From Paguma larvata (lineage: Eukaryota > Chordata > Mammalia > Carnivora > Viverridae): a stretch of 64,000 bases of DNA. The notes below the pieces were generated by a model, which was not told the DNA's origin, did not search any database, and was given only the letters and a program-made list of their open reading frames with translations. Each line of letters opens with the position of its first letter. Within the stretch, counting starts at the first letter, position 1. This document shows, in pieces, positions 22,401-32,229 of this stretch. The translations under genes were made by a program, and so were the position numbers. The stretch spans positions 45,775,587 through 45,839,586 of the forward strand of contig CM057833.1 in assembly GCA_030068075.1 (NCBI GenBank). Reading direction: 5' to 3'.

Positions 22401-23391
22401 AACCGTCAAAATCCTAGAGGAGAAAACAGGAAAAAGCCTCTTTGACCTAAGACGCACCAATTTCTTACTCGACACGTCTCCAAAGGCAAGAGAATTAAAA
22501 GCAAAGATGAACTATTGGGACCTCATCAAGATAAAAAGCTTCTGCACGGCAAAAGAAACAACCAACAAAACGAATAGGCAACCAACGGAATGGGAAAAGA
22601 TCATCGCAAATGACATATCGGATAAAGGACTAATATCTAAAATTTATAAAGAACTTACCAAACTCCAAACCCGAAAAACAAACAACCCAGTGAAGAAATG
22701 GGCGGAAGATATGAATAGACACTTCTCCAAAGGGGACATTCAGATGGCCAACAGACACATGAAACGATGCTCAATGTCACTCAGCATCAGGGAAATACAA
22801 ATCAAAACTACACTGAGATACCACCTCACACCAGTCAGAGTGGCTAAAATGAACAAATCAGGAAACTATAGATGCTGGCGAGGATGTGGAGAAGTAGGCA
22901 CCCTCCTACACTGTTGGTGGGAATGCAAACTGGTGCAGCCACTCTGGAAAACGGTGTGGAGGTTCCTCAAAAAAATGAAAATAGAGCTACCCTATGACCC
23001 AGCAATAGCCCTGCTAGGAATCTACCCAAGAGACACAGGAATGCTGATGCATAGGAGCACGTGTACCCCAATGTTCATAGCAGCACTTTCGACAATAGCC
23101 AAATCATGGAACGAGACCAAGTGCCCATCAACTGACGAATGGATAAAGAAGTTATGGTACTTATATACAATGGACTACTACGTGGCAATGAGAAAAAATG
23201 AAATCTGGCCATGTGTAGCAAGATGGATGGAACTGGAGGGTATTATGTTAAGTGAAATAAGTCAGTCAGAAAAAGACAGATACCATATGTTTCCACGAAT
23301 AGGTGGACTTTGTGAAACTAAGCAAAAACCAGGGGGAGGGGAAGAGGGGAAAGAAAAAAAAGACACAGAGAGGGAGGGAGATAAAACATAA
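19417..23391 (+). CDS. L1 ORF2: L1 ORF2 protein (endonuclease / reverse transcriptase)
   Basis: Open frame of 1324 codons from the overlapping ATG. Family alignment suggests the usual start is the second ATG at 19468 (residue 18), which would leave a 47-base spacer after ORF1. The protein nicks T-rich DNA and copies L1 RNA onto the nick. Endonuclease motifs: N38/N40 in LNVNGLN, E66 in QETH, Y138 in NIYAPN, D168/N170 in GDLN, D228 in KIDH and D252/H253 in SDHN. Reverse transcriptase: PISLMN region, D623 in [21 protein letters not shown], and FADD at 723-726. The C-terminal cysteine motif is complete: C1153, C1157, H1165, C1170. The end is odd: after the expected C-terminus it continues for about 35 residues of glycine-, lysine- and glutamate-rich sequence read from the purine-rich 3' region. 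All key residues I can check are present, so the protein could be active, but activity cannot be judged from sequence alone. Confidence 0.97.
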   Translation: MKTRRQRIQTTRHSLTNMKLTDNTVTVSPYFSILTLNVNGLNAPIKRQRITEWIKKQDPSICCLQETHLKPEDTFRLKVRGWRTIYHATGSQKKAGVATLISDKLDFKMNDVIRDEEGHYIIVSGTIQQEELTIVNIYAPNSGAPKFVKQLITNISNLIDKNVLIVGDLNTPLSALDRSTKQKISAETIALNDTLGQMGLTDIFRVLHPEAKEFTFFSSAHGTFSKIDHILGHREALNKYKRIEIIPCTVSDHNALKLEINHRRKPGKYPRTWRLRNNLLKDDWVNQAIREEIKKYMETNENENTTIQTLWDAAKAVLRGKYIAIQAHLKKQEKSITQILTARLKELEADQLKQPKPSRKREITKIRAQINHMETEKVVEQINETKSWFFEKINKIDKPLARLLKKKRERTQINKIVNEKGEITTNPSEIQAIIREYYEKLYATKLGNLEEMDSFLNSHTLPKLKREEIENLNRPITSEEIESVIKNLPANKSPGPDGFPAEFYQTFKTELIPILLKLFQKIETEGKLPDSFYEASITLIPKPDRDPAKKENYRPISLMNMDAKILNKILANRIQQHIKRIIHHDQVGFIPGLQGWFNIRKSINVIHHINKRKDKNHMILSIDAEKAFDKIQHPFLIKTLEKVGIEGTYLNIIKAIYEKPTANIILNGEKLKAFPLRSGTRQGCPLSPLLFNIVLEVLASTIRQQNKIKGIKIGKEEVKLSLFADDMILYMENPTESTKSLLELIHDFSKVAGYKINVQKSVAFLYTNNEAAEREIKKLIPFTIAPKTIKYLGINLTKDVKDLYTENYKKLMKEIEEDTRKWKNIPCSWIGRINIVKMAILPKAIYTFNAIPIKIAPAFFSKLEQTILKFVWNHKRPRIAKIILKNKTKAGGITIPDFNLYYKAVVIKTVWYWHKNRRIDQWNRIENSEMDPQVYGQLIFDKAGKCIQWKKDSLFNKWCWENWTATCKRMKLDHFLTPLTKINSKWIKDLNVRQETVKILEEKTGKSLFDLRRTNFLLDTSPKARELKAKMNYWDLIKIKSFCTAKETTNKTNRQPTEWEKIIANDISDKGLISKIYKELTKLQTRKTNNPVKKWAEDMNRHFSKGDIQMANRHMKRCSMSLSIREIQIKTTLRYHLTPVRVAKMNKSGNYRCWRGCGEVGTLLHCWWECKLVQPLWKTVWRFLKKMKIELPYDPAIALLGIYPRDTGMLMHRSTCTPMFIAALSTIAKSWNETKCPSTDEWIKKLWYLYTMDYYVAMRKNEIWPCVARWMELEGIMLSEISQSEKDRYHMFPRIGGLCETKQKPGGGEEGKEKKDTEREGDKT

Positions 23392-23460
23392 GAGACTCTC
23401 AAAGACTAAGAAAAAACTGAGGGTAAGGGGGATGAGGGAGGGGGGAGAGGGGGTGATGGG
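23321..23460 (+). other. G-rich purine tract of the L1 3' region
   Basis: Contains many runs of three or more G (ccagggggaggggaagagggg, and later gaggggggagagggggtgatggg). It is typical of mammalian L1 3'UTRs and able in principle to form G-quadruplexes. Its first part is still inside the ORF2 frame. Confidence 0.75.
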
Positions 23461-23518
23461 CATTAAAAAGGGCACATGTTGGGATGAACACTGGGTGTTA
23501 TATGTAAACCAATTTGAA

Positions 23519-23550
23519 AATAAACTATTATAACAAAAAAAAATAAATAA

Positions 23551-23579
<29 letters not shown>
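23519..23579 (+). terminator. L1 polyadenylation signal and A-rich tail
   Basis: AATAAA at 23519-23524 is followed by an A-rich tail with interspersed aataaataaat units. The tail ends at the exact target duplication starting at 23580. Confidence 0.9.
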
Positions 23580-23583
<4 letters not shown>

Positions 23584-23789
23584 AATAAGTTCTCCCAATG
23601 CATGCCCTCAGGAATATCCCAGTTTAACAGGGACTATGCATCCTTTGTGCAAGGGGAAAGCATGTAAATAGTCTGATAAACTTTAGACTCGAGATTAATG
23701 AAAACGATAAGTTGGAGAGAAGATGCTAACTTGCTTTGGAAATGATCAGGAAATGTATTAGAGTCCATTAAAATGCTCAATTCCATTTT

Positions 23790-23935
23790 TTTACTGAGCA
23801 CTTAAGATACACAGGCACTGAGGGCCATGAAGTTGTCACGACCACCTTGTAAAGTTGGTAGGATTATTCCTGCTATTCACTGGGTGAATGGTAAGCACAG
23901 AGAGTAAGTGGCTTATCCAAAGTCTCAGTGGGCCC
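23790..23935 (-). repeat. MIR fragment
   Basis: Reverse-complement MIR: 'tgagcacttaagatacacaggcactgag', 'ccttgtaaagttggtaggattattcctgctatt', 'gagagtaagtggcttatccaaag'. Confidence 0.6.
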
Positions 23936-23937
23936 CA

Positions 23938-24150
23938 GGATACTGAATCCACTCCAGGTCTTATCACTTACTAGTTCTGTGACTTTGAGCAATTCAGTTA
24001 ACCTCTTTGAAACTTAGTTTCCTCTTTTGTAAAAGGAGAAATATGATGTCAAACTTGCATGACTCCTGATAATCCATACCCTAACTACTTTAAAAGGTTT
24101 TCATGAAGGGAGATTAAAAGGAATAATGCATACGAGAGTGTTTTTGGAAA
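23938..24150 (+). repeat. MIR fragment
   Basis: Forward MIR: 'ccaggtcttatcacttactagttctgtgactttgagcaattc' and 'aacctctttgaaacttagtttcctcttttgtaaaagg', with a 3' part 'ttcatgaagggagattaaaagg'. It lies against an opposite-strand MIR. Confidence 0.75.
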
Positions 24151-24550
24151 GTTAAAAACCTACATCAAGGTTGGGGATCTGGGGTGTTGTTATCGCACAA
24201 ACTAGTGCAAACTGGTAGCAAACACTGTAAGCTCTTACCCATATCTCCTCAACTTTCCTTATCATATTAACAAAACTCTGATTCTCTTTCAGGATGCCAT
24301 GTACCTAGTTAGAAGTTTGCACATTCCGGATGCTGTTGCAGCCATAAGTCGCCATGTGACCACTTCCAGCCAATTAAATGTATGCAAAAGTCTATGGATT
24401 GGAGTTTCCAGAAAACTTACTGTTTCTCTGATAGAAAGGGGCAGACTCCAGTGTCATGCAGTTTTTATCCTTTACCTTTCTTCCTGCCTGGAGTACAGAA
24501 TTGACGCTTAGAGCCAAGACATCCATCTTGCAACCAGAAAGACAAAAGTC
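24151..24550. other. Unassigned non-coding sequence
   Basis: No gene or recognised repeat. Confidence 0.3.
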
Positions 24551-24904
24551 ACAGATGGTTGACCCTTGAATAATATGGGTTTGAACTGCACAGGTCCCCT
24601 TATAGGCAAATTTTTGACAGGACAGGACTAAAAACGTATTTTCTCTTCCTTATGATTTTCTTAATATTTTCTTTTCTTAGGTTTACTATAAGAATACAGT
24701 ATATAGTACATAAAACATGCAAAACATGTTTAAGCTACTTCATTATCAGTAAAATATGTTAATCAACTGTTTATTAATGGTAAGGCTTCTGGTCAACAGT
24801 AGGTTATCGGGAGTTAAGTTTTGGGGGAATCGAAAGTTACACATGGATTTCAACCGCATGGGGACTGGGGCACCTAACCCCCATGTTGTTAGGGTCAACT
24901 CTAT
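24551..24904 (+). mobile_element. Tigger-type (Tc1/mariner) non-autonomous DNA transposon
   Basis: Terminal inverted repeats are visible: left 'ggttgacccttgaataatatggg' against the right end, whose complement reads 'gagttgaccctaacaacatggg'. The interior shows 'ttttctcttccttatgattttc', 'aagaatacagtatatagtac' and 'tcaacagtaggttat', typical of the abundant mammalian Tigger derivatives. No transposase is present. Confidence 0.85.
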
Positions 24905-25195
24905 TTAGAATGTCAGAGCAGAAAGCTGGAAGGAGACTGGGTCCTTGAGTATTTGCTCCAGGAGTTGCACTAGTTATAGATCATCTATATGACTCTTCTT
25001 CCCTAGGAAAAATATCTCTATTTGTTTATGCTCCTGTGGTCTGGTTTCTATTAATGCAGCCAAGTACAATCCTAGTTGACAAGTGTTAATTATAGCAAAA
25101 AGAGAAGTGTTAAAACGCATTCTCAGGCTCTTTACTACAACTTTTTCTTCAGAGTTATTAAAGAATATGATGTAGTATGACACAGTAGGAAGAGT

Positions 25196-25219
25196 CGTGT
25201 GTGTGTGTGTGTGTGTGTG
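25196..25219. repeat. (GT)12 microsatellite
   Basis: An uninterrupted GT run abutting the T-side tail of an inverted SINE, where simple repeats often grow. Confidence 0.95.
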
Positions 25220-25418
25220 TAATGTTTATTTATTTTGAGGGGGTGGGGCAAGCAGGGAAGAGGCAGAGAGAGAGAGACAAGGACACAGAATCTCGAGCAG
25301 ACTCCAGGCTCCAAGTTGTCAGCACAGAGCCCGGCGCAGGGCTCAAACCCAGGAACCATAAGATCATGACCTGAGTCAAAGTCGGACACTTAATTGACTG
25401 AGCCACCCAGGTACCCCA
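25220..25418 (-). mobile_element. Carnivore tRNA-Lys SINE
   Basis: Inverted SINEC: 'aatgtttatttattttgagg', GA-rich body, 'ccaggctccaagttgtcagcacagagcccgg', 'ccataagatcatgacctgag' and head complement 'gactgagccacccaggtacccc'. The T tail has become a GT repeat, so the target duplication is not readable. Confidence 0.92.
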
Positions 25419-25454
25419 AGCCAGATATTTTTGAAGTGAATTTTACCCCTGGAG

Positions 25455-25615
25455 AAGCCCAAGTGTGGATTCTGTAACTGCTATTAACTACCTGTGTAAT
25501 CCTAAACAGGATCTTAACTATGAAATGACAACAGTAATCTCCATTTCACAATGAGTTGTACATGAAAAGGGCATGGTGCATATTAAGTAATCAATGTTTA
25601 TAGTAGTTTCAATGG
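25455..25615 (+). repeat. MIR fragment
   Basis: Forward MIR: 'gctattaactacctgtgtaatcctaaacagg', 'gacaacagtaatctccatttcac' and 'ggcatggtgcatattaagtaatcaatgttta'. Confidence 0.55.
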
Positions 25616-25804
25616 GTGCAGAGGAGACCCCAACAGCATTTCAAGGTTCAGATCTGGACTAGAAGTCATGAGTCTTTAATGAAAACAGAGGCTTTCTGGT
25701 TGTTTGGTCAACCCCTGTTTTGATGCGGTACTATAGGACAATAAGAATTGCCTATTAAGCCAACAAACCAGAACTTTAACATCTTAATTAGCACCGAAAC
25801 CATT

Positions 25805-26000
25805 TTTAGAGGCAGCATGGCATAGGATTAAGAGTTCTGGTTTTGGAGCCAGTCACGTGGGGTTTGTATCCTGGCTCTACCTCTTTTTCTTTACTAACCA
25901 GGGATGGATTACATCATCACTCTGAGGTTCAATTTGTTCCTTGTTTGTCTGGTGCATTTGCCTCATAGAAGAGGCTCGAATGAGATAACAGATGTGAACC
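25805..26000 (+). repeat. MIR fragment
   Basis: 'aggcagcatggcataggattaagagttctggttttggagccagtcacg' is the MIR 5' part. 'tcctggctctacctc' and later 'gaatgagataac' continue in order. Confidence 0.75.
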
Positions 26001-26778
26001 TGCACAGGCTTATTATTACTGGTATTTTTAATCTCCAGTCTGGTAGAATAGTAAGCCCAGCACCAGTGGGGGAAGGAGAGGAAAGCAGGGGAGGGAAGAA
26101 TGGGTTTTGGGTATAAAGTGAATTTCAAAGACACAAAATGACTGGTCTATAGAGAACCACAGAGGAGGTTGTTCAGGTCAATGCCAGCCTTGAAGCAGAC
26201 CGGACCACTAAACTTGGGAGGTAGTAGCTGCCTGCCAGGCAACAGCACTTGAGAAGATGGGGAACAGGTGCTAGAAGAGGGTTCCAAAGTCCTTCATAGC
26301 CCCCTGACTCTTCTCTGTGGTAGCCATTTCCCTGAGGTACCCAGCAGCGCTGAAAATACGCTTTGCCTCCAACACAGCTTAATATATTTTAGTCTGATGA
26401 GAGATTGGGGGAGGAGAGACCTAAGCTGAGTGCTGCCTGTTGGTAATAAAAGACTCCAAAATGCACACAGCTCCTCGAGGAGTCCAGTCATGTAGGGAAT
26501 CTGTCCAGGCAGAGACACGTCCTCCCCTGCCAATGGCTGCTCTTCGCTGTGAATCTTCGGCTGCCCTTCTGCTGGCCAGGGCCTCTCAGGGGACTTATTA
26601 TCAGGATCAAGTTCGTCCTGTCCTTAGGACCCTGCACTGGTTTCACTTGGGTTTAAATATAGAAGCTATACAAAGGAAGGGGACGGGGAGCAGGGAAGCC
26701 AAAAGTTGCTCCATGTAGCAGTGGCTGCAGCTGTGGCCCTGTGCCTGCCCAGTTGTGCGTAACCAGCACTGCCAAGGG
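26001..26778. other. Unassigned single-copy sequence
   Basis: Rather GC-rich towards 26440-26720. A 92-codon forward frame (26440-26718) has no recognisable domain. No splice or promoter signals are strong enough to call a gene. Confidence 0.35.
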
Positions 26779-26779
26779 A

Positions 26780-26930
26780 GTAAAGGAAAGAGCACAATCT
26801 GAAGACCAGAGAGACCTGAGATCAAGTCTTATAACCTACTGTCTCTGAGACTCTGAGCAAGTTATGTAACCTCACTGATTCTCAGTTTCCTTGAGCATTT
26901 TGTGAAATAATTCTTAAAAAGCATTAATAG
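26780..26930 (+). repeat. MIR fragment
   Basis: Forward MIR: 'aaggaaagagcacaatctgaagaccagagagacctgagatcaagtc', 'actgtctctgagactctgagcaagttatgtaacctcactgattctcagtttcc'. Confidence 0.8.
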
Positions 26931-27140
26931 CTAAAATTTGTAATACTTATAGCTAACACTCACTGAGTAATTAATATGTGCCAGATCCTATTCTAACCAT
27001 TTTATATAGGATCTCAACTCAATAACCCTATGAGGTAGAGTTTTACAGATCACACATCTCTGTTTTACAGATAAGGAAACTAAGTCACATGGAGGTGAGC
27101 TAAGTTACCCAGAGTCACATGATAGTAGTAATGCATGACA
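26931..27140 (-). repeat. MIR fragment
   Basis: Reverse MIR: 'taatatgtgccagatcctattctaaccattttat', 'ataaccctatgaggtag', 'ctgttttacagataaggaaactaagtcacatggaggtgagctaagttaccc'. Together with the preceding forward MIR it forms a head-to-head pair. Confidence 0.8.
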
Positions 27141-27229
27141 AATAAAAAGTGTCTGCATGTAGTGAGATTCTCTCAGTGGTAGCTATGCTAAAGAGGTGTG
27201 CCTAAGTTAATAGAGTAGCTCTTACTACT

Positions 27230-27310
27230 TTTCTCCAAATGATGATATATCCATCATCTCACAACAAACCTGGGAGGTAGGCAGTATCAGTGTCATTGTA
27301 CAGGTGAGTA
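27230..27310 (-). repeat. MIR fragment
   Basis: Short reverse MIR piece: 'atccatcatctcacaacaaacctgggaggtagg' ... 'ttgtacaggtga'. Confidence 0.55.
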
Positions 27311-27685
27311 TGTCAGTCAGGAAAACAAAATCCACTTGAGAATTTCAAACAGAGAGGATTTCTTACAGGGAATTCATTATATGGGTGACAGAAGAGCTGA
27401 AGTAGTAACCCAGAGATTTCTACCATGTCCAAGCTTTTTGGCTAGAGCCAGAACTGTGAAGGTAGTTGCTGGCTAGCCAGAAGCTGGAACCCTTGAGAAA
27501 GAGGCTGTTTAGAGTCAAAGCCATAGAGTGGCTCTGTGGGACTGCAGGAGGCAGATACACCAGCTTCTTCCCCCCATCTTGTCTTCTACTAGTACCATAC
27601 ATGAACCAGGCCTATGTGGAACTTGACCCGAGAGCTTGGGGAATATAGTTTCTTGAAATATGGAGCAGAGCAGAAGAGGGAGGAG
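27311..27685. repeat. Unnamed medium-reiteration repeat
   Basis: Begins 'gtcagtcaggaaaacaaaatcc' with 'ggatttcttacagggaattcattatatgggtg'. This resembles the layout of a common mammalian repeat that also seems to be present at 28078-28560. Family not named. Confidence 0.35.
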
Positions 27686-27689
27686 AACA

Positions 27690-27800
27690 AACAGGCAAAT
27701 GAGGGGCACAGAGAGGAAAATATGTGACTTATCCAAGGCCACAGAGTTGATGAGGAATAGATCCAGGAGTGAATTCAGGCCTCCTGCCATTGACATTCCT
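27690..27800 (-). repeat. MIR fragment
   Basis: 'gaggggcacagagaggaaaatatgtgacttatccaaggccacagagttgatgagg' then 'aattcaggcctcctgccattgac' is reverse MIR. Confidence 0.65.
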
Positions 27801-28077
27801 CCCAGTTGCCTCCCAATCCCTTCACTTGTCCAACAAAAGATTCTTTCAACTCTTTACTTATTCTTACACTGTTTTCTAGAGCTTTTCCAATCTTTTCAAG
27901 GCTTAACCTTTACCCTAACCCTAATCCCTTTCTGCAGTTGACCTGGTTCCCATATTTTCATATGACTTCAAGACAGTGTGATCTAAATTCCTCTGACATC
28001 TACTCTCCTACTCCTTTTCTGCACCCACTCTTAGTGCCTTCTGTCAATCTGAGTAATAGTGCTTCATTCACCCCATA
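27801..28077. other. Unassigned pyrimidine-rich sequence
   Basis: Overlapping frames of 93 and 91 codons occur here without protein features. A short telomere-like 'taccctaaccctaatccc' lies at 27911-27928. Confidence 0.3.
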
Positions 28078-28560
28078 TTAGTCAGGGTTTAATCAGAGAA
28101 GCTGAAATTCTAAGAATATTGTGGAATAAAAGATTTACTGTAGGAAAAACACATTCTGTAACTGAGAGAATCTAGGAAGTAGGGTCCTAAGAGTGGGGAA
28201 GCTGAATGATCAAATAAAATTTACTATCTAACCTTCCTGAATATGGAAACAGGTGATCAAGTTGGCACTAATAAAGGAATATGGGCAGCCAGGCACACCC
28301 AGCTGCTGTAGAGGGTCTTCGAAGGAAAACTGATGGAAAAGTCTTTGGAAGACTGGAAGATGCCACTGCACCTGGTCGTGGGTCTGGGATTGATACTGGA
28401 GAGCAGGGCAAGCAAGCAGGAAAATGAGCTAAGCACAGAGTTGAGCACTGGAAAGATAGGCTGAAATTTTCTGACATTTCTGCATCTAACTCCCACCAGG
28501 AAATTGTGAAGACAAGCTGGTGTCCCCCTACACCTCTGCATGTACCTACCCATTTAACCA
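28078..28560. repeat. Unnamed medium-reiteration repeat
   Basis: Starts 'ttagtcagggtttaatcagagaagctg', then 'ggaataaaagatttactgtagg'. The same general layout appears at 27311. Overlapping reverse frames of 97-98 codons (28257-28561) are not supported as genes. Confidence 0.35.
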
Positions 28561-28689
28561 CAGTGACTTTCAGTGAGTGATAGCTACTGCTTCACTTGTG
28601 TCTTCCAAATTACATGAAAATTTCTCTCCTAGCCAACTCTAACAGAACTGTAAAGGGCAACACTGTTCTGGCTCAGCTGGTTGACATAG

Positions 28690-29520
28690 TATAAAGCCAC
28701 CTGATTCCCCTACTCCAGGGGTCCCTAATCCTGTGATCTGGATGCCATACCTTCTTTAAGGGACTCACACTCTCCATTAACCCCTCTCTTTTTTTTTTTT
28801 TTTGTCCTTTCAAGTACTCACTCTCCATTGTTGTTGGTTTTCTTTCCATCTGTCCAAGAACATGCTCAGTTTCTCCCATGCCATAAAAAGAAAATCTCCC
28901 TCCACACATGCTACTCTCTGAAGAAAGCTGCCATCTCCTTTCCTTGTTTCTATCAAAACTAATGTGGGGGTGGGGGATGGAGTATATGCTTGATACTCCT
29001 GAAACTGAATCACTTGCTTACTTCTCAACTCCCCCTACCTCCCTCAGTCAGTAGACTTCCTGCCCTGCTTCCACTGAAAGCATGGCTCACTTGGTAATGA
29101 TGAGGCCCTAGTCTTGGCCAATCCGAAGTTCCCTTCCTTAGGGTTCACCCTCTCTACAACATTTGACACTGTTAGTGATTTCTTCTGTTTTGGGTCTCAG
29201 TCCTTCCTTGGATTCTATGACTCTCTTCTTTCCTGGCTTTCCTCCTCCTCCTAGGTTACACAATCTCATTACTCTTCATAAGTCTTTCTTCTTTTGCCCA
29301 TCCCTTAGATGTTAAGATCAGCCAGGGTTCCAGCTGGGGCCATCCCACCACACACACTCTCACTCAGTCACAGCCCAACTAGACCCAAGACTTCAAATGA
29401 CATCTACACGCTAATTACTTCAAAAGATTCTAGTCCCAACTGTTTTCTTGAACTTTAAACAGGTACTTCCAGCTACCAGTTGCTAATACCATAAGATAAT
29501 GTCCAAAGAGGACTATTTGA
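28690..29520 (+). repeat. Old L2-type LINE fragment
   Basis: 29150-29420 runs through phrases common to L2 internal/3' sequence: 'ctctctacaacatttgacactgttagtgatttcttc', 'ccttggattctatgactc', 'ctggctttcctcctcctcctaggttac', 'aagacttcaaatgacatctacacgctaattac'. The 5' part is less certain. A 17-base T run lies at 28787-28803. Confidence 0.5.
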
Positions 29521-29539
29521 GTGAGCAAAGATGGAATGA

Positions 29540-29710
29540 ATAAAAGCAAATAATAACTAGCTAAGGATTTTCAAGCTTTAGGCATTATGCTAAGAGTTTT
29601 GTATCTACTGTCTTTGAATCCTCAAAACTCTTAAGAAGCAGATACATTTCAGCACCATTTTACAGAAGGGTTTCAGAAGGGTAATAAATAAACCTCAGGT
29701 CTGACCATAA
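29540..29710 (-). repeat. MIR fragment
   Basis: Reverse MIR: 'tttaggcattatgctaagagttttgtatctactg', 'tcctcaaaactcttaagaagcag', 'cagcaccattttacagaagg'. Confidence 0.65.
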
Positions 29711-29719
29711 TGAAGTAAA

Positions 29720-30715
29720 TGGTACTAGACATGTGTTGAAAAAGCAAACCACAAATGAAAGACAGTATTTGCAAAACATATTTATCATAAAAGTCTGGTA
29801 TTGAAAATATGAAAACTCAATAAGAATAAAAACAACCTAATAAAAACAGGCAAAAGATTGGAATAGATAATTCTCTAAGAAAAAGATTCTCAACACCACT
29901 AGTCAATAGCGAAATGCAAATTAAAACCATAGTGAGATAGCACTGCATCCTAGCATGATTAAAAATAAAAAGACTGATAATACCAAGTGTTGGCAGAGAG
30001 GTGGAACAACTGTAACTCTTGTGCATTACTAGTGCTAATACAGGATGGTCCAGCACTTCAGGAAACTATTGGGCAGTTTCTTAGAAAACTAAATGTGCAC
30101 TTATCATATGATCTAACAATCCTAGTCCTGAGCATTTTCTCAAGAAAAATTAGAGCATATGAAAATAAAACGGTATATGAACGTTCATAGCAGAATAAGA
30201 GTCAATAGCAGAACAAGAGTCTTTACGCACAAGAGTCAAAAAGTGGAAACAATCCAAATGTTCATCATCTGATGAATGGCTAAACAAATTGTGGTATATC
30301 CATACAGATGGGGACAGACCATCTCTTAACTAAGTGGTACTGGAATGCATGATAACCACTTTAATGCAATAAAAAGGAAATAATTGCTGATACATATAAC
30401 CCCACTGATGAATCACAAAAATATTACGCAAAGTGAAAGCAACCGGATACAAAATATTCTAATTATAAGAGCTTATATAAAAGGTAAAACTATAGCAGCT
30501 AAAATCAGATCAATCAGCTATAGTTGCCTAGCGCTGGATTCAGTAGAGAACTGACTGCAATGGAATATGGGGTTACTTTTGGGGGGAATGAAAGTATTCT
30601 GTGTCTTGACTATGGTAGCAGTCATACTCCTGTATGTATTTGTCAAAACCCATTGAATTATATACAAAATTTAATCTTATTGCATAAAAATTATACATCA
30701 TTAAGCTGATTAAAA
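29720..30715 (+). mobile_element. Old L1 3' end (degraded ORF2 C-terminus plus 3'UTR)
   Basis: 'gtcaatagcgaaatgcaaattaaaaccatagtgagatagcactgcatcc' and 'tccaaatgttcatcatctgatgaatggctaaacaaattgtggtatatcc' are decayed equivalents of the end of L1 ORF2; the intact element shows the same region at about 22780-23170. Many stops are present. The 3' part 'tttgtcaaaacccattgaattatatac' is characteristic of old L1 3'UTRs. It ends near an A-rich stretch. Confidence 0.88.
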
Positions 30716-31524
30716 GAAAACATGGAAAGTCCAAAGAAGAGATATGTATAGAATATAAAGGAACTAAAATATAGGGCACACCTTAGAATGGGAAGCTTCA
30801 GGAAAAACCTCTGACAGTGTAGAATCTTGAAGAATAAGAAGGCATGAACCAGGCAGCAAGGAGTTCCTTGTGGCTGGTTCTGCAAAAGTGAGAGCCTCTG
30901 TTTGCCTGTTGGTCAAGGACTAGGAATGGGTCTCAACATTAGACTGCATTTAGGATAATGGGGAGATTAGGTGAGTTCCATTCTTAAGACTGGAATGGAG
31001 AATGGGGTTCAATAGGGCTTGTACGGACCAAGACATAAGAGTGTATAGATATAAAGACACAGATAATGTTTGAAGAACTTTGAGAGGTTACAGAACTCTC
31101 TACCCAACTGCACCACAGGGACATGCTACTTTGGGCAAGCATCCCCTTTCTCTGGGAAGTTTGGTCATCTGTAAAGGGGGAGGGGAATGAGTAAAGAGCA
31201 GACTGATTGATCTCTAAGGTCTCTAACTTTCTGACTACAGTCCAGACCACTGCTGTGTATGCACACTCTTTTGTTGGTTTTGTTATGTACAAGAGGCCGG
31301 TGTTCAGAATTCCTACCCTGTAACTCACTGCCTTTTCTCTTCATCCTCCTACCATCTGAGGGCCACATGCAGAGAGGTGGGAAACAAGGAAAGGAAGACA
31401 GAGCTGGATAGGAAGTATAAGATCTGGAATCCTGACCAGAGCTCGTATCTTGGGAAGGCAGAGGAATAAAGAAGAAGCCAGCCAGGTACTTCAGGTGTAG
31501 AAACAGCCAGGTCCATTCATTTGA
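30716..31524. other. Unassigned non-coding sequence
   Basis: No named repeat. Reverse frames of 114 and 125 codons (30984-31542) overlap but have no recognisable domains. Confidence 0.3.
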
Positions 31525-31650
31525 CAAACACTTATGGGGCACCTACTATGTACAATACACTTATCAAGCACCTCCTGTGAGCTTGGTGCTAGGATTCACC
31601 AGTGAGACAGACAGATGTGGTCCTTGCTGTGGGAGTTTAAATGCAGGAGG
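31525..31650 (-). repeat. L2 3'-end fragment
   Basis: 'caaacacttatggggcacctactatgtacaatac' followed by 'gcacctcctgtgagcttggtgctaggattcaccagtgagacagacagatgtggtccttgc' is antisense L2. The opening motif occurs twice, so it may contain a small duplication. Confidence 0.7.
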
Positions 31651-32229
31651 CACTGATCAGATTTGTTATTCAAACAGAAAACTGGCTGCCTGGCTCGGAA
31701 GGGATTTCAGGTATTAGTATCCCTCATTTACACATAAGAAAATTTGGGCTTAGAAGAATGAAGATTCTTGCTCCAGCTACAGACTGATTCTTAGCCAACC
31801 TCACACCTATGCTGGCTACAATCTGTGCCCTAGTCTATTATGGAGATTCTTTCTATTCATGATATTCAGGAAGTAGTACCTAGGGGGAGAGGAGCCAGGG
31901 AGGGAGGGAGAGGAGGTGATGGAAATGAGGCGCCCCAGGGGTCAGGATGTGCTGGGCTCACACTTAAGGTCTTCCACTGTGATACATTCTGTTGGAGTCT
32001 GGTTGAGGGGCCAGCCATTCCCAGGGGCTCTGGTCAGAGGCAACTGCCGCCTGCCACTGCCCAACAAAGACATCTCGTTGCATCTTGTTCCTATCGATTA
32101 CCCACCGAAGTGTCTCTCATTGTTAGGCTTTCCCCAGGGGCAAGCAGGAGAAAAGGAGCCCTTTCTCCTTTTCTTTTTTTTTGCTTTTAATGACTTCCAA
32201 TCCTACCCAGTGATCTCTGCCCTCCTCCT
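31651..32229. other. Unassigned sequence, moderately GC-rich
   Basis: 31690-31790 may hold a weak reverse MIR ('cctcatttacacataagaaaatttgggcttag'). Forward frames of 116 and 122 codons (31840-32284) overlap in different phases, which argues against either being real. Confidence 0.3.

Larger units (their letters stand above)
18401..23579 (+). mobile_element. L1: LINE-1 retrotransposon with both reading frames intact
   Basis: A carnivore-type L1 of about 5.2 kb: a roughly 126-bp 5'UTR remnant, ORF1, ORF2, a G-rich 3'UTR of about 130 bp, AATAAA at 23519-23524 and an A-rich tail from about 23536. Perfect duplications (18384-18400 and 23580-23596) define both ends. Neither frame has a stop or frameshift, which is unusual because nearly all genomic L1 copies are broken. 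The 5'UTR begins abruptly next to the duplication and is far shorter than the several-hundred-bp promoter-bearing 5'UTRs known from other mammalian L1s, so the promoter is probably truncated. If transcribed from elsewhere it could supply proteins for its own or SINE mobility; that is inference. Confidence 0.96.

Noticed and set aside
27911..27928. Telomere-like taccctaaccctaatccc
   Set aside because: Only about two and a half units. Too short to suggest an interstitial telomere array.
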